Of a stretch of 64,000 nucleotides of DNA, positions 58,056-64,000 are shown piece by piece. Both the position numbers and the translations under genes were made by a program. Source of the DNA: Sulfuricella sp. (GTDB lineage: Bacteria > Pseudomonadota > Gammaproteobacteria > Burkholderiales > Sulfuricellaceae); assembly GCA_041651995.1 (NCBI GenBank), contig JBAZID010000013.1, forward strand, positions 1 through 64,000, in the 5' to 3' direction. The notes below the pieces were generated by a model. The model made no database searches. It saw only the letters and a program-made list of their open reading frames with translations, and had not been told where the DNA came from. The first letter of the stretch is position 1, and each line of letters opens with the position of its first letter.

Positions 58056-59525
58056 TCAGTGTACTTCGATCAGTTGCACGGTGCCATCCGGCAGGACTTC
58101 GGTCATGTGTCCTTTTGGCTCGCGCAGGAAGGCCGCGATGAACAACAGCACAACGGCCGCGGTAATGCCGATCACCAGGAAGAAGGTCTGGGTGGAGACC
58201 ATGGCCAGCACGGTAAGGAAGGACACGCCCCCCACGTTGCCGTAAGCGCCGGTCATGCCGGCGATCTGGCCGGTCAGGCGGCGCTGGATCAGGGGCACCA
58301 TGGCATACACCGCGCCCGATCCGGCCTTGGAGAAGATGCCGCCAAAGGTGGCGGCCAGTACCACCATGGGGAGGCTCCATTCCTTGCTGACATTGCTCAG
58401 TGCCATGAAGCTCAGCGCGATGCCGACGAAAACGATGATGAGCGTGATCTTGCGGCCGAACTTGTCGCTCAGCAGACCGCCGGCCGGGCGGGCAACCAGG
58501 TTGATGACGGCGTAGGAGCCGGCCAGCAGGCCAGCGACGACCTTGTCCAGGGCGAACATGTCGACATAGAACAGCGCCAGCATGGAAACCACGGCCAGTT
58601 CGGTGCCGAATGTCACCATGTAGGCCAGGTCGAGGATCGCGACCTGGGTGAAGGAATAGCGTTGCAGCTCAGGCACGGGCTGTTTCAGCACATGGGCATT
58701 CACCTGCCAGATTTTCCACACCTGAACCAGGTAGGTGAGGGTCAGGGCGGCATAGATGAGGTAAACCGTGGTTTGACCCAGCAGTTTCATGCCGGAGGGG
58801 GAAAGCTTCCAGGTCAGTATCCCCAGCGCCAGATACATGGGGATGTTCATCACGATGTACAGCGCGAGATCGAATCCGCTGGTGATTTCCAGTGCGCCGG
58901 TTTTCTTGGGCTTGAAGTAGGTCGAGCCCTTGGGGGTGTTGCGCGCCTTCCAGTAGAACAGGATGCCGTAGGCAATGGCGATCAGGCCGGTGAGGGCGAT
59001 GGCATAGCGCCAGCCATCGGGGCCGCCCACGCTGGCGGCGATGATGGGCAGCAGGCCTGCCGCGCCAGCCGAGCCGAAGTTGCCCCAGCCGCCGTAAATG
59101 CCCTGGGCGACGCCGGTCTGACGCGCGGGAAACCATTCCGAGATCATGCGGATTCCGACCACGAAACCCGCGCCGACAAAGCCGGAGAGAAAGCGCAACA
59201 GCGCCAGTTGCTGAAAGTTCTCGGCCAGGGCAAAGGCCATGCTGATGATGCCGCCCAGGATCAGGATGGCCGAAAACAGGATGCGCGGCCCATAACGGTC
59301 AACCAGCATGCCGACCAGGATGCGCGCCGGAATCGTCATGGTGACGTTGAGTATCAGCAGTACCTTGGTCTGAAGATCCGTCAGCTGCAATGCTTCACGA
59401 ATGAAGGGCATCAGGGGCGCATGCGCGAACCACACCATGAAGCTGACAAAGAAGGCCAGCCAGGTCAGGTGAAGGGTGCGGATGTTGGCTTTGGAGAAAT
59501 CAAGAAGATTGAAACGGTCGGACAT
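58056..59525 (-). CDS. narK: Nitrate/nitrite transporter of the major facilitator family
   Basis: 489 residues from the second of two adjacent ATGs (MSDRFNLLDF), with AGGAG six bases upstream. About twelve membrane helices. The nitrate-porter pattern is visible in helix 5 (GAGFVVGIRMISEWFPARQTGVAQGIYGG, read as two halves) and helix 11 (GGVSFLTV with GAYGNVGG). It exchanges or imports nitrate and nitrite across the inner membrane. It gives the cell a second uptake route beside NrtABC. It has its own sigma-54 promoter and probably leads the transcript with the kinase/phosphatase gene. Confidence 0.9.
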   Translation of the reverse strand: MSDRFNLLDFSKANIRTLHLTWLAFFVSFMVWFAHAPLMPFIREALQLTDLQTKVLLILNVTMTIPARILVGMLVDRYGPRILFSAILILGGIISMAFALAENFQQLALLRFLSGFVGAGFVVGIRMISEWFPARQTGVAQGIYGGWGNFGSAGAAGLLPIIAASVGGPDGWRYAIALTGLIAIAYGILFYWKARNTPKGSTYFKPKKTGALEITSGFDLALYIVMNIPMYLALGILTWKLSPSGMKLLGQTTVYLIYAALTLTYLVQVWKIWQVNAHVLKQPVPELQRYSFTQVAILDLAYMVTFGTELAVVSMLALFYVDMFALDKVVAGLLAGSYAVINLVARPAGGLLSDKFGRKITLIIVFVGIALSFMALSNVSKEWSLPMVVLAATFGGIFSKAGSGAVYAMVPLIQRRLTGQIAGMTGAYGNVGGVSFLTVLAMVSTQTFFLVIGITAAVVLLFIAAFLREPKGHMTEVLPDGTVQLIEVH

Positions 59526-59571
59526 CATGTGCTCCTTTGGATGATCCATGAACAAGGATTTCCAGTGTAGA

Positions 59572-59588
59572 AGCAAAAGGCATGCCAT
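59572..59588 (-). promoter_or_regulatory. Sigma-54 promoter of narK
   Basis: On the minus strand ATGGCATGCCTTTTGCT has GG and GC exactly spaced, with TGGCA and TTGCT matching. Predicted start is near 59561, 36 bases before the narK ATG. Confidence 0.75.
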
Positions 59589-59650
59589 TTATATAGCCTT
59601 TTGATTTAAAATGGCTATTGTTGTTTTTGAGGGCTTATTCGTGGTGCCTG

Positions 59651-59688
59651 CGCACTAAAACCGGGCATGCTGCCCGGTGTATGGTGCA
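59651..59688 (-). promoter_or_regulatory. Putative NtrC sites upstream of narK
   Basis: Against TGCACY-N4-TRGTGCA, 59651-59667 (CGCACTAAAACCGGGCA) matches 9 of 13 positions and 59672-59688 contains a perfect TGGTGCA half-site. Centres are 21 bases apart, and they lie about 90-130 bases upstream of the predicted narK start. Confidence 0.4.
59656..59679 (-). terminator. Probable terminator after the fliL-like gene
   Basis: On the minus strand ACCGGGCA-GCA-TGCCCGGT is followed by TTTTAG, 32 bases beyond the stop of the fliL-like gene. The T-run is short. Confidence 0.5.
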
Positions 59689-59710
59689 GATTGGGTGTTT
59701 TGGGCCGGAA

Positions 59711-60106
59711 TTACTGAATCACGAAAGATTCGAACAGGACATCCGTCACGCCTTCCTTGGCATCCAGCTTCAGTACCTTGTTGACGGCAGTCTTGATCAG
59801 GCCCATCACTTTTTTCTTGCCGGCCAGCGTCGCCAGTTCTTCGCTACTCTGGCTGCTGAGTACAAGAATAAGCTCGTGGCGAATGACGGGACTCCAACCC
59901 TTGATGGATTCGCTTATTTTGGGGTCGGCTACCTTGAGTGACATATCGACCTGTAGATATTGCGTCAATCCCTGCAAGTTGACGGTGAAGGTCTCCAGTT
60001 TGGCGTATGACGAAGCGCCACCTTCCTTGGAGCCTCCGCCACTGGCCTGGGCCGAGGCAGAAAAAAATAACAGGGCGGCAAGCAGTGGAAACCATATAAA
60101 GCGCAT
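59711..60106 (-). CDS. FliL-like exported protein
   Basis: 131 residues with a signal peptide ending ASA (about residue 21) and a Gly/Ser linker. The C-terminal ~100 residues (YLQVDMSLKVADPKISESIKG, then IRHELILVLSSQSSEEL and KTAVNKVL) resemble the periplasmic stomatin-like domain of FliL, the flagellar stator partner. No flagellar gene is in the window. It follows the norD-type gene on the same strand, so a role outside motility is possible. Confidence 0.75.
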   Translation of the reverse strand: MRFIWFPLLAALLFFSASAQASGGGSKEGGASSYAKLETFTVNLQGLTQYLQVDMSLKVADPKISESIKGWSPVIRHELILVLSSQSSEELATLAGKKKVMGLIKTAVNKVLKLDAKEGVTDVLFESFVIQ

Positions 60107-60152
60107 TTTTATTCCTTGGTATCTATCAGGGTTACAAGTTAATCAGAATTGG

Positions 60153-62276
60153 CTAGGTCGTCAATCGCCGGTAAATATCCGCGACCTTGAACGGCAGTTT
60201 GTTGACTTCGTCGATCACGGTGTAATTGACTGCGCCATAAAGGTGGGGAAGGTAGTCCCGCGCTTTTTCGTCAAGGGTGATGCAGAATGGGTGGATGCCG
60301 CTGCGCTGCGCTTCCTGCAGGGCCTTGCGGGTATCCTCGATGCCATACTGGGTGCGATAGTTGTCGTGGTAGTCGTCCGGTTTGCCGTCCGAAAGCGTGA
60401 TCAGCAGCTTGGTGCGCGCCTCGACCTCATTCAGCACGCTGGTCAGATGGCGGATGGCAAAGCCCATGCGGGTGTATTCCTGCGGGCGGATGCCGCTGAT
60501 GCGCGCTCTTACTTCCTCGTTATAGGGCTCATCGAAACGCTTGATGCGAAACAGTTCGCAACGCTTGCGGGTGGTGCCGGAAAAACCGTAAATGGCGTAG
60601 CGGTCGCCCAGGGTTTCGAGCGCTTCGCTTAATAAAATCAGCGATTCCCGCTCGGCATCGTTGATCCAGCCGCGCGTGCTGCCGCTCATGTCCACCATGA
60701 ACATCACCGCGATGTTGCGCTCGCTGCGGTGCATGCGCATGAACAGGCGCTCGCTCATTTCGCTGCCGTCGCGGGCATCGGCAAGGGCTTCCACCAGCGC
60801 GTCGATATCCACGTTGTCGCCGTAGGCCTGGCGCTTCAGGAGACGGTTCTCGTCGCGCATGGCTTCGAAGGTCTTGCGCAGGTGTTTCACCAGGCCGCTG
60901 TATTTCTCCAGCGTGGCCTCGCGGAAACCATCATGGACCGGCAACACGTCTTTTTCGCGCATCACGCACCAGTTCTTGCGGTAGTGCTGACGGCCATAAT
61001 CCCACTCCGGATAGAGCGAGGCGCCTTCTTCATGATAGGTGCCCTGCCACACCTCGTCCGGGTCGGCGGGCTTTTCCTCGTACAGGCGCGGGTCGTATTC
61101 GCCCGGCCCGGCGGCGAACAGGTATTCGGGCGGAATTTCGCCGAGATCGAGCTGGATCGAGGTAAGCAGCTGGCGTACCTCCTCCGGCGGGGCGATCGGG
61201 GCGCCATCCAGCGTGAGTTCCAGGGCGGTCAGGCCGGGTTCGGTAGCCGGTTTTTCAGTCAGGCCGAACTGCGCTGGCCGGTCCTTGGTCTCGTCCGGGC
61301 GGTGTTTCTTCAGCTCCTGTTCCAGTTGTGCCAGCTTCACCCTTAGCAAAATCTTTTCCTTGGCCACTCGCGCCGCCATGCACTTGGCGACGGCATCCGG
61401 GCGCAGCTCACCCTGGAAACATATATCCGGAGGAGCCGCTGGATCGGCATAGGCCCTGGCTAGCAGGCGCAAGCTGTCATCGGCCGTGGCATCGGCTTGT
61501 GCCAGTTCCTGGGCAAAATGCTGCCATGAAGCCGGGAGCGTTTCATGCAGCTCTGCCCGCAGCCGCTGCATTTCGCGGTAGAGGCCGGGCAGCTCGCGTG
61601 CGATGCAAGCCTGCAAGCGCAGGGTTTCAAGTGCCTGAAAGTGTTTCAGCGCGCGCGCGGCATCTTCATAGGCATTGAGCAGTTCGGGGAGCTGGGTGCG
61701 AAAGCTGCCAAAACGTGTCTGGGCCCACATCATCGCCACCATGGCCTTGCACAGCACAAAATTGTCCGCGACCGATGGCATGCGGGCGATGACGGCGGGC
61801 AGGAAGAGGGTTTCACTGTCGGTGAAGACGGCTTCTCCCTGCTCCAGCTTGAGACGTCTGCCGGACAGGCCATGCACGAAATTGAGCATGACGCCGCCGA
61901 CATCCTCGAACACCACCCCGGCGGTTCGTTCATGGCTGAGGCGGGTGAAATTTATTACATCCTTGATGACCCGCACGGCGGGTGATATCCCCGCGCGGTC
62001 GTAGGTGTCCATGGCATGCAGTGCCCATGCCTCGATCAGGCGCCGCTCCATGTGGGTGAGAAGATCCGGGGCGCGCAGTGCGAACTGGTAGGCGATCTGG
62101 ATGTGGGTGGTGGCGATGCGCCTGATCCAGTTGAGCAGGAAATCCTGCTCGTCGCGCCGCAGTGCCGCGATGGACGAGGCTATTTCCTCGACGTGAAGGA
62201 AGGTGAACTCGACCTCGAGCCACTCTTCGAGAAGCTGCTCGATGATTTCTGCCGTGAGGGCACTTGTGTCTGTCAT
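60153..62276 (-). CDS. norD: VWA-domain protein of the NorD/CbbO family
   Basis: 707 residues. A long helical N-terminal region precedes a C-terminal von Willebrand A domain (about 490-700) with an intact metal site (MVDMSGSTRGW, then TRMG and LSDGKPDD). NorD and CbbO proteins work with a MoxR-type ATPase (NorQ or CbbQ) to activate nitric oxide reductase or RuBisCO. Neither norCB nor cbb genes are in the window, so which enzyme is served cannot be decided; the symbol is provisional. Confidence 0.8.
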   Translation of the reverse strand: MTDTSALTAEIIEQLLEEWLEVEFTFLHVEEIASSIAALRRDEQDFLLNWIRRIATTHIQIAYQFALRAPDLLTHMERRLIEAWALHAMDTYDRAGISPAVRVIKDVINFTRLSHERTAGVVFEDVGGVMLNFVHGLSGRRLKLEQGEAVFTDSETLFLPAVIARMPSVADNFVLCKAMVAMMWAQTRFGSFRTQLPELLNAYEDAARALKHFQALETLRLQACIARELPGLYREMQRLRAELHETLPASWQHFAQELAQADATADDSLRLLARAYADPAAPPDICFQGELRPDAVAKCMAARVAKEKILLRVKLAQLEQELKKHRPDETKDRPAQFGLTEKPATEPGLTALELTLDGAPIAPPEEVRQLLTSIQLDLGEIPPEYLFAAGPGEYDPRLYEEKPADPDEVWQGTYHEEGASLYPEWDYGRQHYRKNWCVMREKDVLPVHDGFREATLEKYSGLVKHLRKTFEAMRDENRLLKRQAYGDNVDIDALVEALADARDGSEMSERLFMRMHRSERNIAVMFMVDMSGSTRGWINDAERESLILLSEALETLGDRYAIYGFSGTTRKRCELFRIKRFDEPYNEEVRARISGIRPQEYTRMGFAIRHLTSVLNEVEARTKLLITLSDGKPDDYHDNYRTQYGIEDTRKALQEAQRSGIHPFCITLDEKARDYLPHLYGAVNYTVIDEVNKLPFKVADIYRRLTT

Positions 62277-62344
62277 AAAAGAATTAATGGACGGGATTTA
62301 CAGGATAAAAGTTTCGTAACAGAAATCCTGTTAATCCTATCTAT

Positions 62345-63157
62345 TTAGAAAAGCGAGGAGGAGAGCTCGTGCACCGCTGCCAGCATTTCCGCATCGTCTG
62401 TGATGGCCTGAGCGATGGCGCTCTGGCAGGCGACTACCGGTTCGATGCCGGAAGCGATGAGTTTTGCGGCATGCACCAGCAGGCGGGTGCTGGCGCCTTC
62501 TTCCAGGCCGCTGCCTTTGAGGTTGCGCGTCATTTGCGCGAATTTGACCAGTTTTTCGGCAACATCCAGTGCCACGCCGGATTCGCTGGCAACAATCTTG
62601 CGCTCCAGCTCTGCTGCGGGATAGTCAAATTCGAGCGCGACAAAGCGCTGCCGGGTGCTTTGCTTGAGATCCTTGAGCACACTCTGGTAGCCGGGGTTGT
62701 ATGAAATGGCGAGGCAGAAGTCGTCATTGGCCTCCAGCAGGGTGCCAAGCTTTTCCATGGGCAGCGCGCGTCTATCGTCTGCCAGGGGGTGAATCACCAC
62801 CATGGTGTCCTTGCGCGCTTCGACGATCTCGTCCAGATAGCAAATGCCCCCGGCCCGCACGGCGCGGGCCAGGGGGCCATCCACCCAGATGGTTTCACCG
62901 CCCTTGACCAGAAAGCGTCCCACCAGGTCGGAGGCGGTCAAGTCATCATGGCAGGAAACCGTGATCAGCGGGCGCTTGAGACGCCATGCCATGTATTCCA
63001 TGAAGCGCGTCTTGCCGCAGCCGGTCGGCCCTTTGAGCAGCACCGGCAGCTTGTTCTGGTAAGCCGCCTCGAAAATGGCGATTTCCTGGCCTATCAGCTC
63101 GTAGTAGGGCTCCTCGCGGATAAAGTGCTCTTCCGGTGCCAGGGAGTGGGCTTCCAT
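62345..63157 (-). CDS. norQ: MoxR-type AAA+ ATPase, NorQ/CbbQ family
   Basis: 270 residues from [12 protein letters not shown], the usual start and length of the family; codons upstream overlap the next gene. Walker [10 protein letters not shown] near residue 46, Walker B ICYLDEI and a downstream arginine-finger region are visible. It should act with the VWA protein encoded 68 bases downstream as a metal-cofactor insertion or enzyme-reactivation motor. NorQ and CbbQ cannot be told apart by eye. Confidence 0.85.
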   Translation of the reverse strand: MEAHSLAPEEHFIREEPYYELIGQEIAIFEAAYQNKLPVLLKGPTGCGKTRFMEYMAWRLKRPLITVSCHDDLTASDLVGRFLVKGGETIWVDGPLARAVRAGGICYLDEIVEARKDTMVVIHPLADDRRALPMEKLGTLLEANDDFCLAISYNPGYQSVLKDLKQSTRQRFVALEFDYPAAELERKIVASESGVALDVAEKLVKFAQMTRNLKGSGLEEGASTRLLVHAAKLIASGIEPVVACQSAIAQAITDDAEMLAAVHELSSSLF

Positions 63158-63170
63158 CCTGATGGATCGC

Positions 63171-64000
63171 CTAATCGTTGCCGCCACAGCCACAATCGCC
63201 GGGCCTGGGGTCCGGGCTGTACTTGTCGTCCTCGAGTTTCTGGCGGTCCTTTTGCATTCCAGCGATGATGGACTGCGCGCGTTCATTCAGTCTGGCGCGG
63301 TGTTTTTCGAAAGATCCTTCCTGTTCTTCAAGGAATTTTTCGTTGAACAGCGATTGTTTGAGGAAGTTGAAACCGAACTCCATCAGCTTCTCATCGTCGG
63401 CTACGATTTCCGCCATGGTCTCAACCGGTACGATATAGGACGCATTGAAAGAGGGGCTGATGACGAAAGCGCGGAAGCGGTCCAGGTCATAGCTGGTCAT
63501 GAAGAACAACTGATTGGAGATTTGTGGCGGTTTGCCGACGGATGGGCCGGCGGATTTCTTTTTCAGGATCAACTGGCGCCAGCCGCGGCTCTTTTCGTCG
63601 TAGTCGCTGACGCCTTGTTCCTGGCGGTATTCGTCGATGGTCAGTTTGCGCGGCTCCTGGTGACCGAGGCAGTGTTTTTCCTGCACCAGTGCGTAGGCGG
63701 TCCGGTCGGTGTATTCATCCGAACGGCGCATCGAGAGGAGGGCGACCGGGTAGTAGCGGCAGGCGGCCGGGCGATCCTCGTACACGCTGCAACCTTCCTC
63801 AACCATGAACTGACAGGCGGTGCCGCCTTCAACCGGCTGGAATTTCACACCAGGCAGGCCGTCCTTGTCCAGTTCGTAGGGAAAGGTATATTGCTTCAGA
63901 AAGTCGCCGGAGGAAAGGTTCAGGCGGTTTTTTAGCCGCAGGATGTCAAAAGGCGTCAGCGGAATATCGATATTGCTGCAACAGGCATTCCAGCATTTGA
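63171..64000 (-). CDS. YkgJ-family cysteine-cluster protein, 5' end outside the window
   Basis: The reading frame stays open from the stop at 63171 to the right edge, giving at least 276 residues; the true start lies beyond. Near the edge KCWNACC is followed by [16 protein letters not shown], and further on [23 protein letters not shown]. These are the cysteine cluster of the YkgJ zinc/iron-chelating family. The C-terminus ends [13 protein letters not shown] at 63848 would give a shortened protein lacking the first cysteines and is rejected as the start. It lies 13 bases before norQ and is probably cotranscribed. Function unknown; metal binding inferred. Confidence 0.8.
   Translation of the reverse strand, partial: KCWNACCSNIDIPLTPFDILRLKNRLNLSSGDFLKQYTFPYELDKDGLPGVKFQPVEGGTACQFMVEEGCSVYEDRPAACRYYPVALLSMRRSDEYTDRTAYALVQEKHCLGHQEPRKLTIDEYRQEQGVSDYDEKSRGWRQLILKKKSAGPSVGKPPQISNQLFFMTSYDLDRFRAFVISPSFNASYIVPVETMAEIVADDEKLMEFGFNFLKQSLFNEKFLEEQEGSFEKHRARLNERAQSIIAGMQKDRQKLEDDKYSPDPRPGDCGCGGND

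Noticed and set aside
63171..63848. Complete 225-residue YkgJ-like protein starting at GTG 63848
   Set aside because: The frame continues upstream to the window edge and encodes the family's conserved first cysteines (CWNACC), so the gene is longer and truncated by the window.
1..64000. tRNA, rRNA, insertion sequence, prophage or defence-system genes
   Set aside because: No transposase, integrase, phage structural, restriction, toxin-antitoxin or tRNA-like sequence was recognised on either strand.

Overview
The window looks like a chromosomal segment of a chemolithotrophic betaproteobacterium, most like sulfur- or iron-oxidising Nitrosomonadales (Sulfuricella/Gallionella-type). This is inferred from gene content: multiheme cytochromes with sulfur-handling proteins, PEP-CTERM/PrsT genes, tandem cyanophycin synthetase genes, an assimilatory nitrate cluster and norQ/norD-type genes. 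No species is claimed. The sequence is gene-dense. No gene-free stretch exceeds 300 bases, and no tRNA, rRNA, CRISPR array, insertion sequence or phage gene was seen.

Layout. (1) 1-7770, all minus strand: a respiratory/sulfur module built round two octaheme cytochromes of the tetrathionate-reductase family. Each is followed by a membrane cytochrome b; the second cytochrome b runs off the left edge. Between and beside them lie a small cytochrome c, a YeeE/YedE transporter, a three-domain rhodanese and a DUF302 protein. (2) 8000-19451: housekeeping genes, namely msrA, arginase, tesA-ybbA-ybbP, a DgcZ-like diguanylate cyclase, a nitronate monooxygenase-like protein, DUF2288, an FAD dehydrogenase and DUF4197. 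Several neighbours overlap by only four palindromic bases. (3) 18975-26688: a cyanophycin block with a DUF1854 protein, a zinc-ribbon ABC transporter, a CphA-like protein with a degenerate ligase domain, and a full cyanophycin synthetase. (4) 26701-41345: an envelope block with a triple-VanZ membrane protein, an RND (MMPL) transporter, a beta-barrel, a LolA-like protein, a ThiF-like adenylyltransferase, a PEP-CTERM protein, two FeeM/AHL-synthase-like acyltransferases, a methyltransferase and the TPR lipoprotein PrsT. (5) 41637-44319: dnaX-ybaB-recR. (6) 44476-59525: nitrate assimilation with nasT, an ANTAR-type antitermination leader, nrtA-globin-nrtB-nrtC-nasA, nirB-nirD, hflX, a PP2C-kinase fusion and narK. 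(7) 59711-64000: a FliL-like protein, norD/cbbO, norQ/cbbQ and a YkgJ-family protein cut by the right edge.

How it works together. The nitrate genes appear to share one regulatory logic. Sigma-54 promoters with correct GG-N10-GC spacing lie before nasT, nrtA, nirB and narK, and NtrC-like sites lie upstream of nasT and narK. The nrtA operon carries a second checkpoint, two hexaloop hairpins followed by a strong terminator, which is the known target architecture of ANTAR proteins such as NasT. The PEP-CTERM gene and the thiF operon are divergent, each with a sigma-54-like promoter, and share a pair of direct repeats between them. The cyanophycin genes plus arginase suggest nitrogen storage fed by nitrate assimilation.

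Two families of long inverted-repeat elements sit inside operons (ybbA/ybbP, nirB/nirD, narK/kinase, ybaB/recR, nrtB/nrtC), and a REP-like element lies in the nirB leader. All functional calls come from motif reading by eye; no database search was run.
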